A program made the translations under genes and the position numbers. Positions 37,488 to 47,925 of a stretch of 64,000 nucleotides of DNA are shown here, piece after piece. Numbering within the stretch: the first letter of the stretch is position 1; every line of letters begins with the position of its first letter. Source of the DNA: UBA1447 sp964627535 (GTDB lineage: Bacteria > Bacillota > Clostridia > Oscillospirales > Acutalibacteraceae); contig CAZVJW010000010.1 of the NCBI GenBank assembly GCA_964627535.1, forward strand, positions 24,207 to 88,206. Direction: 5' to 3'. Under the pieces are notes generated by a model that was not told where the DNA came from, did no database searches, and saw only the letters and a program-made list of their open reading frames with translations.

Positions 37488-39023
37488 TTATTTGGTTCCC
37501 GCCTGTTCCGCAGCTTTTACCCTTTCTTCCTCCAGCACTTTTTCTTTACGCCGCACCGCAAGGTCCAATTCCATTTTTTCCTTAAATTTACCGTGCACAT
37601 TAAAAAACATGTATGTAATTGCAACACCGAATTTCGAAAATGCCGGAATAAGCGCGAAAATAAACCATATCCCTTTCAGAATTCCGGGATCAGTCTGCGG
37701 TATTAGATTGCCGTATGAGTCCTTCAGAGCCTTATAACCGATAACCTGCAAAGCCGTTCCGGAAATCCAGTTCTGAAGGCTGTTGTTCAGTTTGCCGAAC
37801 CAGTTATTCGCGGCGCTGACGAGGCCTTCGCTTCGCACGCCGTATTTCCATTCAATATAATTAAAAGTATCGGCCGTCATTATCCTGCCTGCAACGCCGT
37901 TAATTGCGTTGGGCAGCTGCATGGTCATCAGGGAAACCGCAAGATAAATAATGTTGAGAGCCATTCGTTTCTTACCGAAAGGCGTATAGCCTATCAGCCA
38001 CATGACAACAAAACAGACACCGGCCCAAATGTTTCCGAATATATACACATTTCTTTCTCCGAATCTTTTGATGATTTTCGGGACAAAAGGTGTTATAAAG
38101 TATTTGGGAAGGCCGGTTAACAGGCTTGCTAAAAATCCATTGGCAAGTGAACCGGTGTTATTGAGCCAGAAAAAGTTTTCGGAACGGGTTCGCAGGGTTC
38201 CCTGCAAACCGCCGAAAATATTGGCTATGTTCCCGACAAGGAATGGCCTTGTGGACACCGCGAATTTAACCGATGCCCAAATGCTGGCCTCTTTCATTTC
38301 CTTTCTTGATGGAAGCGGCACACGTTCACGGGTGTTCAAAAATTTATATATAGTAGCCAAAGCGGAGAGAACAAAGAAAACATATGCATAATTTCTGTAT
38401 ATGTTCTGCATGCGGACACCGGGGTACATGCGGGGGATATAAGTTACGACAACGGATAAAATCGAAGGGATCCAGCCGCTGAAATAGCTGAAAAACTGCT
38501 GGATTGTCATAACCCAGTTTCTTTCGTCTTCATTTGGCGTAATAAAATAAATCATCAGGCCGCCGGCACTGCCGTAAGAACCCGCAAGGCCGCCGAGTAT
38601 ACAGGTAACATATAACTGCACCATAATTTGAGAAGTAGACGCAATACCCGGGAGAATTGTATAACTCATAAAACAGGCAATCATTGACAGTGGGAGCATG
38701 ATAACAAGATATGGGCGGAAGTGCCCCCATCTTGTTCTTGTCCGGTCAATGACAAAGCCTGAAAGCGGGTCATCAAACGCATCATAGGCGCTTGTAAAAA
38801 GCGTAAGATTCGCAAATTGCCTGCCGCTTATATTGAAGAAATTCATCCAGTAGAATTGTGCGTCGACCGGAGTGCTGCTTCCGCTGAAAAAGTCAGCTAA
38901 AAGGTATGCGATAATTTCTTTCGGCCTTAAATATTTCTTACTTTTCTTTGCAATTTCTTCAATTTCTGATTCAAGTTCTTCGTCATCAGTTAAGGTTGCG
39001 GCAACTTTGGTTTGTTCGTCCAT
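37488..39023 (-). CDS. GPH-family sugar:cation symporter (MFS)
   Basis: 511 residues from ATG at 39023, which follows GAGGGGAG; a longer frame to 39080 has no site. About twelve membrane segments are visible. The early motif AYDAFDDPLSGFVIDRTRTRWG is the N-terminal loop of glycoside-pentoside-hexuronide transporters. The substrate is probably a glycoside or hexuronide taken up with Na+ or H+. No sugar enzyme is adjacent, so the substrate cannot be inferred from context. Confidence 0.85.
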   Translation of the reverse strand: MDEQTKVAATLTDDEELESEIEEIAKKSKKYLRPKEIIAYLLADFFSGSSTPVDAQFYWMNFFNISGRQFANLTLFTSAYDAFDDPLSGFVIDRTRTRWGHFRPYLVIMLPLSMIACFMSYTILPGIASTSQIMVQLYVTCILGGLAGSYGSAGGLMIYFITPNEDERNWVMTIQQFFSYFSGWIPSILSVVVTYIPRMYPGVRMQNIYRNYAYVFFVLSALATIYKFLNTRERVPLPSRKEMKEASIWASVKFAVSTRPFLVGNIANIFGGLQGTLRTRSENFFWLNNTGSLANGFLASLLTGLPKYFITPFVPKIIKRFGERNVYIFGNIWAGVCFVVMWLIGYTPFGKKRMALNIIYLAVSLMTMQLPNAINGVAGRIMTADTFNYIEWKYGVRSEGLVSAANNWFGKLNNSLQNWISGTALQVIGYKALKDSYGNLIPQTDPGILKGIWFIFALIPAFSKFGVAITYMFFNVHGKFKEKMELDLAVRRKEKVLEEERVKAAEQAGTK

Positions 39024-39104
39024 CCGGTTTCTCCCCTCGGTAATTTCATTGTTCATTATTATATCAAAAAATCTATTCAAATACTATAATAATTTTTTCT
39101 GTAA

Positions 39105-39205
39105 TAACAATTCGCGATTAAAAAATCTCTAAAAAAATCAAGCGATAGCTGTGATTTATGCGGTTAGTGCGGATTTTTAGTTAGGTTTTTTACGAGTGAA
39201 TAGAA
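39105..39205 (+). repeat. Miniature inverted-repeat element, subfamily A, copy 5 (degenerate)
   Basis: TAACAATTCGCGATT at the left and GTGAATAGAA at the right are decayed forms of the family ends; the triplet TAA flanks both sides. The interior AATCAAGCGATAGCTGTGAT is also altered, so this is an older copy. Confidence 0.75.
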
Positions 39206-39230
39206 TAATATAGCGTTGCAAATAATCAAC

Positions 39231-42200
39231 TCATGTGTTGCTGTTAAAAATTCCGAAAATCCTGGTGAGCAGATCAAGCTGTTCATCCCCGGGAAAAACC
39301 TTGACCGCAATATGCGGTTTACTTTTTGCGCTTAGTATTATTCTGCCGCGCATCCTCTGCGCAAGGCGGGTAACTTTATTCATATCCAAATCTTCAAAAT
39401 ACATCATAAGCCTGTCCCCCTCCTGCCCGATCTCATATATTCCGTGTATGGTTGCGGAACTCCTCAGCAAGGCAACTGTTACAAGACCGAGCACACAGGC
39501 CGGTGGGTTACCGAAACGGTCGGTAAGCTCGTCTATAACATCGTCCGAATCCTCTTTATTGCGGATATCCGCTATACGCCGGTACATCGCAAGTTTCTGC
39601 GGTACACTCTCTATATATTCCTCGGGGATATAGGCATCTATCTGTAAGTCAATCAGGCATTCCTTTTCGGGAGTAACCGGTGTTTCCCCCCTTTCCTCGC
39701 TGACAGCCTGCGCTAAAAGATTCAAATACATATCATAACCGACTGCCTCCATATGGCCGTGCTGCTGCGCACCGAGAATATTCCCGGCGCCGCGCAGTTC
39801 CAAGTCCCGCATCGCTATTTTGAAACCGGAACCAAACTCCGTAAACTCGCGGATTGCGCTTAATCGACGGGAAGCTATCTCGGTTAACTGCTTTCCTCTT
39901 GTAAATGTCAGGTATGCGCTTGCGTGCCGGGAGGAACGGCCGACACGCCCCCTTATTTGATGAAGCTGGGCGAGCCCCATACGTTCTGCATCCTCAATAA
40001 TCAGCGTGTTGACATTCGGAACATCAATACCGGTTTCTATTATGGTGGTGCAAACCAAAATATCAATTTCGTTTTCCAAAAGTGCGCGCCAGGTATCGCT
40101 CAGTTCATCTTCATCCATTTTGCCATGCGCAACTCTTATTCTGGCATCGGGCATATATTCCTTTATTTTTGCTGCTGTTTTGTCTATTGTTTCAACACGG
40201 TTATGCAGATAGTATACTTGGCCGCCGCGCCGGAGTTCGGATGTCATCGCTTGCACCAGTACCTCCATGTTATGTTCGATAACATAGGTTTGAACCGGAT
40301 GCCTGTCATGCGGAGCCTCCTCAAGAACGGACATGTCTCTTATGCCGGACATAGCCATGTTCAGGGTGCGTGGTATGGGTGTTGCCGTTAAGGTTAAAAC
40401 ATCAATTGCAGGAAAAAGCTTTTTAAGGCTTTCTTTTTGCGCAACACCGAAACGCTGTTCTTCATCAATAACAATTAATCCCAAATCTTTAAACTCCACG
40501 TCTTTCGAAATAAGCCTGTGCGTCCCGACGACAATATCCATACTTCCCCGCTTTAATTCTTTGAGTGTTTTTGCAATCTGTGCGGGTGTGCGGAAACGGG
40601 AGAGCATTTGGGCCTCAACCGGGAAACCTTCGAACCTTTTTTTAATGGTCTGATAATGCTGCAATGCTAAAATAGTTGTGGGCACAAGAATAGCGCACTG
40701 CTTGCCGTCTGCCACACATTTAAATGCGCCTCTCAAAGCAACCTCGGTTTTACCAAAACCAACATCGCCGCAAAGCAGTCTGTCCATGGGGTATGGCTTT
40801 TCCATATCCCGCTTTATTTCATCTATACAGCGAAGCTGGTCTGCTGTTTCCTGAAATTCGAAACGCAGTTCAAAATCATTCTGCATGTCAATATCCGGTG
40901 AAAAGGCAAACCCTTTTATTGCCTTTCGTTTTGAATAAAGGACAATAAGCTCCTGTGCGATATCTTTAACCGCGGCTTTTACACGTGCGCGGGTCTTTTG
41001 CCATTCTTTGCCGCCGAGCTTGTTAAGCTTAACGGGTCTGTCGTCACTTCTCGGACCGATATATTTTGAAACCTGGTCAAGCTGTGTTACCGGGACATAT
41101 AGAATGTCACCTTTGTCATATTTAATTTTAATATAATCTTTTATGGTGCCGCCGGCTTCAAGTTTCGTAATACCCTCATAAATTCCAATACCGTGGATTA
41201 TATGAACAATATAATCGCCTTTATGCAGCTCTTCGAGATTGCTGAAGAAACCGGCAGCTTTATCCTTTTTACGGTGTATTTGCTCGGCCGGGGCTGCCAT
41301 GCGGCTGCCATATGTGAAGAGCGAGAATTTTGTTGAATGGTATTCCATCCCTGCCGAAAGCCCGCCGGGTATGACGGTAACCGTACCCTTCGGAAATGCT
41401 TCGGGCAGAGAGGGGAAGAAAACACACGGCATTCCGTCGGCGTTTAAGTCGAGACTGAGCGTACGGGCGGATTTTTCACCGCCGCCCATGATCACACAAA
41501 TGTAATCTTTTCTTTCCGTTAACGGCCGTATATCATCAAGAAGCTGTGAAAGCGAGCCGTTCCATGGCGAAAGCTGACGGGCATTCATTGTTATCATTTC
41601 TTTAACCGGAGTGTCAAAACTGCCTCTTGGCAAATTGTCCAAATATATTGTGCTTCGCACATCATATTGATATAAAAACTGTGCCCACGAGAGAGTAAAC
41701 CGGTCAAGGCCCCTGCAGAGAACTCCTTCCTCAAAATAGGACTTTATCTCTTCATGCAGAAGTTTTTCGCAAGCCGCTGCCCGTTCTTTAACAGCAAAGC
41801 TTTCACTGACAAACAACAGGGCATCGTTCGCGTAATCAAAAATACTGGCAGCTTCCGGATAAACCAGTGGCATGTAGCGGTCGAATGACGAAAGCCTGAT
41901 ATCAGAACGAAGCCGGTCAATATCAGCTATTAATGAAGATCTGGCTTTAACCGAGCCTTTGCCCTTCAGGGACATCAAGTGTGCTTCAATAAGTTGAGAA
42001 AAAGCATCGTTTTCTCCGCAAAGAATTTCGTTTGCAGGGGTAATTTCAATTTTTAATATGCTTTCGGTACTCCGTTGGGTTTCGGGATCAAAAGATGATA
42101 TAGAGTCAATGCTGTCTCCCCACAGCTCAATTCTGCAGGGCAAAGAGGAAGAAGGCGGAAAAAAGTCCAAAATACCGCCTCTCAAGGCAAATTGGCCTAA

Positions 42201-42704
42201 ACCGTCAACCTGCTGCGATCTGGTATAACCGGCTTGAAGCAGTCTTGAAGTTAAACCATCCAACCGGATGATGTCGCCAACCTTGAGCGCAAGGCTGTTT
42301 TTACCAAGCTCAGCAGGCGGAATAGTCAGCTGCAGGGCGGCTTCAACCGAACAGACAACAATATCATAATTGTTTTCAAGCATGTTGCCGAGAACACTAA
42401 GGCGGATATGTTCGTATTCCCTTGACTGGCCTTCTGTGGAACGAAAAGAAAAATCCTTTGCGGGGTACAGAAGCGCATTTATACCAAGAGTTTTCATATC
42501 TGTAACCAGGCGTGAAGCTTGAGTTTCATCAGGTGTAATAACAACAGCTTTGTGTGAAGAATCTTCACACAAAGCGCCGGCAAGATGAGCCTTATGGATA
42601 TGGGAAAGCCCCAGCACGCCCATTGGCAGCCGGTGTTTTTTTAATCCGTTTAAAATATTTTGATACTCGGGATTTTCACTGAGAACTTTGGAAAAACATG
42701 ACAT
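39231..42704 (-). CDS. mfd: Transcription-repair coupling factor
   Basis: 1157 residues, full length. N-terminal UvrB-like domains (about 1-350) precede the RNA-polymerase-interacting module at LHKGDYIVHIIHGIGIYEG (near 500). The translocase has Walker A in GDVGFGKTEVALRG, DEEQRFG and TLTATPIPRTLNMA, and the second RecA lobe contains ETGIDVPNVNTLI. The TRCF C-terminal domain closes the protein. Mfd releases stalled RNA polymerase at lesions and recruits UvrA. GGGGTGG lies before the ATG. In this genome it is apart from pth. Confidence 0.97.
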   Translation of the reverse strand: MSCFSKVLSENPEYQNILNGLKKHRLPMGVLGLSHIHKAHLAGALCEDSSHKAVVITPDETQASRLVTDMKTLGINALLYPAKDFSFRSTEGQSREYEHIRLSVLGNMLENNYDIVVCSVEAALQLTIPPAELGKNSLALKVGDIIRLDGLTSRLLQAGYTRSQQVDGLGQFALRGGILDFFPPSSSLPCRIELWGDSIDSISSFDPETQRSTESILKIEITPANEILCGENDAFSQLIEAHLMSLKGKGSVKARSSLIADIDRLRSDIRLSSFDRYMPLVYPEAASIFDYANDALLFVSESFAVKERAAACEKLLHEEIKSYFEEGVLCRGLDRFTLSWAQFLYQYDVRSTIYLDNLPRGSFDTPVKEMITMNARQLSPWNGSLSQLLDDIRPLTERKDYICVIMGGGEKSARTLSLDLNADGMPCVFFPSLPEAFPKGTVTVIPGGLSAGMEYHSTKFSLFTYGSRMAAPAEQIHRKKDKAAGFFSNLEELHKGDYIVHIIHGIGIYEGITKLEAGGTIKDYIKIKYDKGDILYVPVTQLDQVSKYIGPRSDDRPVKLNKLGGKEWQKTRARVKAAVKDIAQELIVLYSKRKAIKGFAFSPDIDMQNDFELRFEFQETADQLRCIDEIKRDMEKPYPMDRLLCGDVGFGKTEVALRGAFKCVADGKQCAILVPTTILALQHYQTIKKRFEGFPVEAQMLSRFRTPAQIAKTLKELKRGSMDIVVGTHRLISKDVEFKDLGLIVIDEEQRFGVAQKESLKKLFPAIDVLTLTATPIPRTLNMAMSGIRDMSVLEEAPHDRHPVQTYVIEHNMEVLVQAMTSELRRGGQVYYLHNRVETIDKTAAKIKEYMPDARIRVAHGKMDEDELSDTWRALLENEIDILVCTTIIETGIDVPNVNTLIIEDAERMGLAQLHQIRGRVGRSSRHASAYLTFTRGKQLTEIASRRLSAIREFTEFGSGFKIAMRDLELRGAGNILGAQQHGHMEAVGYDMYLNLLAQAVSEERGETPVTPEKECLIDLQIDAYIPEEYIESVPQKLAMYRRIADIRNKEDSDDVIDELTDRFGNPPACVLGLVTVALLRSSATIHGIYEIGQEGDRLMMYFEDLDMNKVTRLAQRMRGRIILSAKSKPHIAVKVFPGDEQLDLLTRIFGIFNSNT

Positions 42705-42765
42705 AAGCCACCCCTGTGTTTAGTTTAGAGGCCGATGGATTAGCGCTCGGTATACAAAAACGACG

Positions 42766-42809
42766 GTTCAACGATTGTTTGACGATTGTCAAATGACCGT
42801 TAAACTGCT
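42766..42809. repeat. 11-bp tandem array (4 units) between mfd and the HAD gene
   Basis: Units GTTCAACGATT, GTTTGACGATT, GTCAAATGACC, GTTAAACTGCT at exact 11-bp spacing. The G-T start and A at position 6 are kept in all four. Confidence 0.65.
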
Positions 42810-42826
42810 TATTGCATTTTTTGTTA

Positions 42827-43480
42827 TTATAAAATTCCTGCTTCTGTCATCGCTTTGCGAAGAAAAGTTACATTCCCGTGGTCAAAACAGTGACCTTTCA
42901 TTCCCACGGCAGCGGCTCCTTCAATATTAGCCTTGATATCGTCTATAAAATAACACTCTTCGGGCAATAGAGAAAATTGCTCAAATAAAATTTCATAAAT
43001 TCTATGTTCCGGTTTTACACAAAGCCAGTCGGAAGATACGATTTCACCGTCGAAATGTTCAATTCCAGGGATTTTGTGACGGTACATAAAGAAATTGAGC
43101 GGTGCGTTTGACAGCAGGTATATCCCGTATCCTTTTTCTTTGAGCTCGAAAACCAGCGGGCGCATTTCTTCAATAGGAGGCATCTCGTCAGCCCAATTTT
43201 CCATCAGCCGGTGCAGGGGTGAGTGAAGCCGTTTAGGAATTCGTTCGCATATACGGTCCAGCGCTTGCTCAACTGTCATTGTGCCTCTGTCGAGCTTTGG
43301 CCAATCCGGACCGGCAAAGAATTCCTTAAGCAGCAGTGTTTCATCGTTTTCGTTCTTAAAAACCTTTTTCAGTGAAAATGAGGGATTGAAGTCAATTAAA
43401 ACTCCGCCCATATCAAAAACAATATTCTTTATCAAGCTTGTTTCTTCCTTTGTTATATTTACTACATTATTGTAATTCAT
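42827..43480 (-). CDS. HAD-superfamily hydrolase
   Basis: 217 residues. NIVFDMGGVLIDFNP contains the nucleophile motif (D-x-x-x-V/L), LLSNAP is motif II, and a Lys region before YFIDDIKANIEGA is motif IV. The helical cap follows the nucleophile, as in phosphoglycolate-phosphatase/epoxide-hydrolase-type HADs. Start uncertain: ATG at 43480 lacks a ribosome site, while a TTG at 43435 follows AAGGAAG. Substrate unknown. Confidence 0.85.
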   Translation of the reverse strand: MNYNNVVNITKEETSLIKNIVFDMGGVLIDFNPSFSLKKVFKNENDETLLLKEFFAGPDWPKLDRGTMTVEQALDRICERIPKRLHSPLHRLMENWADEMPPIEEMRPLVFELKEKGYGIYLLSNAPLNFFMYRHKIPGIEHFDGEIVSSDWLCVKPEHRIYEILFEQFSLLPEECYFIDDIKANIEGAAAVGMKGHCFDHGNVTFLRKAMTEAGIL

Positions 43481-43554
43481 AAATTTAAAAAAATCAATGT
43501 AAAGTTTGATAATTGACTAAATTGTGAATTTATTTAATGCGGCATTTCTATAAT

Positions 43555-43584
43555 TGACAATCAAGTTGAGATAATAGTATAATA
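43555..43584 (+). promoter_or_regulatory. Promoter of the ABC transporter genes
   Basis: TTGACA, 18 bases, TATAAT; both hexamers are perfect matches. It lies 64 bases before the ATG at 43649. Confidence 0.85.
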
Positions 43585-43648
43585 ACAATAAATATCCATA
43601 AGACTTGCTGAATAATCTGAATTATAATAAAAGAACGGAGAATTAAAA

Positions 43649-44350
43649 ATGAGTTTCATAGAATTCGATTCCGTCTACAAAAGATATAAAATGGGAGAGA
43701 TTACCATAACTGCTGCCGATAACGTCAGTTTTCAGGTTGAGCAGGGCGAATTTTGTGTTGTTGCCGGGCCGAGCGGAGCCGGTAAAACGACCGTGCTCAA
43801 TATATTGGGCGGAATGGATGATTGTAACGACGGAAAGGTAAGGGTTGCGGGTGATTTGGTCAGCGAATACGACCGTAAACGCCTGATTGAATACCGCCGG
43901 TATGAAGTGGGCTTTGTCTTTCAATTCTATAACTTAGTGCAAAATCTTACTGCGCTGGAAAATGTTGAACTGGCAACACAGATCAGCAGAAAATCATTGG
44001 ATGCGCAAAAGGTGCTTGAAAGGGTAGGGCTTGGCGACAGGCTTAAAAATTTTCCTGCTCAGCTTTCGGGCGGCGAGCAGCAACGCGTTTCAATTGCGCG
44101 GGCGCTGGCTAAGAATCCGAAACTTTTACTTTGCGATGAACCTACCGGCGCGCTTGATTACAACACCGGAAAGCAAATATTAAAACTTTTACAGGATACA
44201 AGTAAAGAAACCGGAATGACGGTTATTGTAATAACGCATAATCAGGCAATAACGCCAATGGCAAACCGTATCATTACGATGCGAAGCGGCAGGGTGCATA
44301 GAATTGCAGTTAATGACAACCCAATGCCGGTCGAAAGGATTGAATGGTAA
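43649..44350 (+). CDS. ABC transporter ATP-binding protein (MacB/LolD type)
   Basis: 233 residues. Walker A GPSGAGKTT, Q-loop, signature LSGGEQQRVSIARAL and Walker B LLLCDEPTGALD are intact, followed by the switch His in VIVITHNQA. The sequence class is that of MacB/LolD/FtsE-like ATPases that pair with FtsX-type permeases. AACGGAG precedes the ATG. Transcribed with the large permease gene two bases downstream. Confidence 0.94.
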   Translation: MSFIEFDSVYKRYKMGEITITAADNVSFQVEQGEFCVVAGPSGAGKTTVLNILGGMDDCNDGKVRVAGDLVSEYDRKRLIEYRRYEVGFVFQFYNLVQNLTALENVELATQISRKSLDAQKVLERVGLGDRLKNFPAQLSGGEQQRVSIARALAKNPKLLLCDEPTGALDYNTGKQILKLLQDTSKETGMTVIVITHNQAITPMANRIITMRSGRVHRIAVNDNPMPVERIEW

Positions 44351-44351
44351 A

Positions 44352-47300
44352 ATGAGCAAAGCCTTGTTAAGAGATATCTTTCGCTCAATCATTAGAACCA
44401 AAGCCCGTTTTATCTCTATTGTTGCAATCGTTGCTTTGGGAATAAGCGTTTTTGCGGGAATTAAAGCTACCGCTCCCGACTTAAAAGAAACTGCCGGTAA
44501 ATATTTTCTTGATAACAATTTAATGGACATTAATGTAGTGTCAACAATCGGGCTTACCGATACGGATGTTTACCAAATCAGCCGTGTCAGCGGGGTTGAG
44601 ACGGTTATGCCTGCAAAATCCGCTGATGCTTTGCTTGAGATTAACGGGGAAAGCGTCGTCGATGTTGAGGGGGCTGAATACTGCTGCAGGGCGATGTCTT
44701 TGGACCTTAATTTGTTAAAAGCTCAGCAAGATGGGATTAACGATGCGGCATACATGAACCGCGCCAAACTTCTTGAAGGCGAATTTCCTAAAAATTCAAA
44801 TGAGTGCGTTGTAGACAGCAGCGATTTAACTTCGACTCATAAATATAAAATAGGCGACACATTAACGTTGAAGGGGGATAATGAAAATCTTTCCAATAAG
44901 CTTAAAATAACGGAATTCAAGATAGTTGGAATTGTTGAAACGCCATTATATATATCAATTGAAAGAGGAAACACCACAATTGGCAGCGGAAAACTCGGGA
45001 ATTACATTTATATTCCGCAAGAAGCTTTCTCCATGAACTATTATACAAGTGTTTATGTGATTGTTTCCGGAGCATATTCATATGAAGCATTTTCGGACAG
45101 CTATAAGGAATTTGTCGCCCGAGTTATGAAGGATGTTGAGGGAATAGCAGAGGAAAGAGTATCGGCGAGAGCTGCGAATTTAAAAGCCGAATATACGCCG
45201 AAAGTTGAAAACGGTGAGTCGGAACTTGCCCAAAAAGAGCTTGAAGTTGAGCAACAGCTTGCCGATGGGCGCGCAGGTGTTGAGCAAGTTAAGTATTACG
45301 CGGCAAACGGCGAAAATGAACTTGCGGCAAAAAAAGAGGAATATGAAAATTCTCTATCCGCCGCACAGAAAGAACTGTATTTGGGAAAGAGCCAGTATAA
45401 TGCCGGGTTGGCGGAGTATAACGCGAAGCTGGAAGAATATAATGCTGCAAAAGCAATAGCGGAGCAAAATCCCAACGCTAAAGAAGAATATAATGCCGCT
45501 GTACAAAAACTCGACGATGCCAAAAACAGAATAGACGCTGCGGAGAAAGCGATTGCATTTTCAAAAAGCGCATTAGACGGAGCAAGAAGCTTAACCGATG
45601 AGAGTTCTCTCAGCGGGTTGATTGAAATGATTGACGGTATTGATACGGATCAGGTTACAAAAGACGACTTGAAAAATGCTGCTGTCAATATTCCTGCCCT
45701 TATTGATTATCTTGATGCATCCTTGTCACAGTCGGCAAAAGATCTCGCGGTTGCAAAACAGGATTATGAAGCCAATAAAGTTCTTTTGGATGCAGCGGCA
45801 AAAGATATCGCAAAATTAGATCAGCTGGATTCAGCATACCAACAGCTTAAAGATGCCGAGGTAAAGCTTCAATCAGGATCATCTGATATTTCTATCGGTG
45901 AGCTTAAGCTTAATATGAAACAAATGGAGCTTAAATATGAGTTAACGCTTGCGGAAGAAAAATTAGCGCAGGCAAAGGAAAAAGTAGGCACGATTGACGC
46001 GGATTTCGCAAAAATAGAGGCAAATGCTAAGCTGCAGCTTCAAAATGCCCGGAACGATTTGGCTGCCGCCAAAAATTTGCTTGCCTCGCTGGATACCGCA
46101 CAGTGGTATGTTACCGGCAGAGATGATCTGCCCGGTCACGTTGAGTATGACGAGTCTGCCGATAACATGACGGCATTTTCCGCCGTTTTCCCGGTATTTT
46201 TCTTTTGTATTGCTGCGGTTGTCAGTTTGACAACCATGACAAGAATGGTTGAGGAAGAGCGCGTTCAGCTTGGAACGCTTAAAGCGCTTGGTTATGGACC
46301 GGCTGCAATTGCTGCAAAATATCTGATATATGCGTTTCTGGCAAGTGTTATAGGTTCAATAATAGGGCTGAGTATAGGGTTCGTTTTATTCCCGAAGGCT
46401 ATTTATAATGCCTATTCCATCATGTTCACAACACCTGAAATCATTGTATCATTCAGGGTTAAGTATGCCATACTGGGAACAGCAATTGTTGTGCTTGCAG
46501 TCGCTGCAGCAACTCTCTTTGCCTGCCGAAACGAACTTGTAACCTGCCCTGCTCAACTGATGCGCCCAAAGGCTCCGAAGGCGGGTAAACGAGTATTACT
46601 TGAAAAAATTAATTTTATATGGAAAAGACTTAGTTTCAGCTCCAAAGTTACGGCAAGAAATCTTTTTCGCAACAAAAAACGCTTAATTTCAACAATTATC
46701 GGTATTTCGGGCTGTACGGCACTGCTGTTAACCGGATTGGGAATTGAAGATTCCATCAGCGCTATTTCAAAAAAACAATTCGGTGCCGAAGGCGTGGTAA
46801 TGTATGATGCTCAAATTGTGCTTAATGAGGTGCAGGCAGACACCGGCAGCACAAACGCTACCTTAAACGAGATTATGAATGATGTGCGAATTAAGGACGC
46901 AATGCTTACCAATATGAAAGCACTTAACGGCGGTTCGGAACGGGCAGAGGGTGTAAGCATGCCAATCAATATACTTGTTCCACAGAATAACGAACAATTG
47001 TCCGAATTTATAAAATTGCAAAACCGCACGACAGGCGACAGTTATGTACTGGGAGATGAGGGGGTAATTATAACCGAAAAATTTGCTGCAAAAACAAAAA
47101 CACAGGTAGGCGATAAGATATTTGTTCAACTCAACGACAACAGCAGAATCAATTTAAAGGTTGCTGGTATTGTCGAAAATTATGCTTTTCATTATATCTA
47201 TATGTCTGAGAAGCTCTATAAAAACACATTCGGCGAGTCACCGCAGTTCAACTTTTTAACAGCAAAGCTTGCCGATAATATTAAAGGAATGGATGAAAAA

Positions 47301-47816
47301 AACCGCGATGCGGAAAAAAGCAGACTGGCGTCTGATTTAATGAAGCGTGATGATATCAATGTGGTTGTTTACACAGACCAATCAATAGAATCATTTGATA
47401 ACATTATCGGGGTCCTTAACACACTTGTACTTATCTTTATTCTTTGCGCCGGGGCGCTTGCGTTTGTCGTGTTATACAACTTATCAAATATTAACATCAA
47501 TGAACGATTAAGGGAGCTTGCAACAATTAAGGTTCTGGGATTCTATGACAGGGAGGTTTCCTCATATATTTACCGTGAAAATGTTTTCCTGACTATTCTT
47601 GGAACCGGTCTCGGCATTCTTTTAGGGATTCCGCTGCATCGGTTTGTTATTAATGTCGCCGAGGTCAATATTGTTATGTTCGGGCGTAGTATTGATGGCT
47701 CAAGCATGCTGATTGCCGCAGGAATAACGATTGCGTTTTCAATTCTTGTTAATTTAATCATGCACCGGAAATTAAAAAAGATCAGCATGGTGGAATCGCT
47801 TAAGTCAGTTGAGTAG
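44352..47816 (+). CDS. ABC transporter permease, FtsX family, with large coiled-coil insertion
   Basis: 1154 residues from ATG at 44352, directly after the ATPase stop at 44350 (the open frame extends upstream but overlaps the ATPase). The first membrane segment is at about 20-40. An extracytoplasmic domain (about 45-250) is followed by a long Glu/Lys/Ala-rich coiled coil (about 250-590). An FtsX domain with three membrane segments spans about 610-750, and a second extracytoplasmic part precedes another FtsX domain near the C-terminus. This layout is common in Clostridia; such mechanotransmission-type transporters may act on lipids or wall, but substrate is unknown. Confidence 0.88.
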   Translation: MSKALLRDIFRSIIRTKARFISIVAIVALGISVFAGIKATAPDLKETAGKYFLDNNLMDINVVSTIGLTDTDVYQISRVSGVETVMPAKSADALLEINGESVVDVEGAEYCCRAMSLDLNLLKAQQDGINDAAYMNRAKLLEGEFPKNSNECVVDSSDLTSTHKYKIGDTLTLKGDNENLSNKLKITEFKIVGIVETPLYISIERGNTTIGSGKLGNYIYIPQEAFSMNYYTSVYVIVSGAYSYEAFSDSYKEFVARVMKDVEGIAEERVSARAANLKAEYTPKVENGESELAQKELEVEQQLADGRAGVEQVKYYAANGENELAAKKEEYENSLSAAQKELYLGKSQYNAGLAEYNAKLEEYNAAKAIAEQNPNAKEEYNAAVQKLDDAKNRIDAAEKAIAFSKSALDGARSLTDESSLSGLIEMIDGIDTDQVTKDDLKNAAVNIPALIDYLDASLSQSAKDLAVAKQDYEANKVLLDAAAKDIAKLDQLDSAYQQLKDAEVKLQSGSSDISIGELKLNMKQMELKYELTLAEEKLAQAKEKVGTIDADFAKIEANAKLQLQNARNDLAAAKNLLASLDTAQWYVTGRDDLPGHVEYDESADNMTAFSAVFPVFFFCIAAVVSLTTMTRMVEEERVQLGTLKALGYGPAAIAAKYLIYAFLASVIGSIIGLSIGFVLFPKAIYNAYSIMFTTPEIIVSFRVKYAILGTAIVVLAVAAATLFACRNELVTCPAQLMRPKAPKAGKRVLLEKINFIWKRLSFSSKVTARNLFRNKKRLISTIIGISGCTALLLTGLGIEDSISAISKKQFGAEGVVMYDAQIVLNEVQADTGSTNATLNEIMNDVRIKDAMLTNMKALNGGSERAEGVSMPINILVPQNNEQLSEFIKLQNRTTGDSYVLGDEGVIITEKFAAKTKTQVGDKIFVQLNDNSRINLKVAGIVENYAFHYIYMSEKLYKNTFGESPQFNFLTAKLADNIKGMDEKNRDAEKSRLASDLMKRDDINVVVYTDQSIESFDNIIGVLNTLVLIFILCAGALAFVVLYNLSNININERLRELATIKVLGFYDREVSSYIYRENVFLTILGTGLGILLGIPLHRFVINVAEVNIVMFGRSIDGSSMLIAAGITIAFSILVNLIMHRKLKKISMVESLKSVE

Positions 47817-47884
47817 TTTTTGCGGTTTAGCGGAAGAACGCTGTTGAAGGTGCGAAGGTTTGCGCAACAAATAATAATATTAAA

Positions 47885-47910
47885 GAGGCTGCCTCAAACG
47901 AGACAGCCTC
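47885..47910. terminator. Bidirectional terminator between permease and pnp
   Basis: GAGGCTG pairs with CAGCCTC around a 12-base loop, in the convergent gap. Confidence 0.6.
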
Positions 47911-47925
47911 ATGCTTATGTTAACC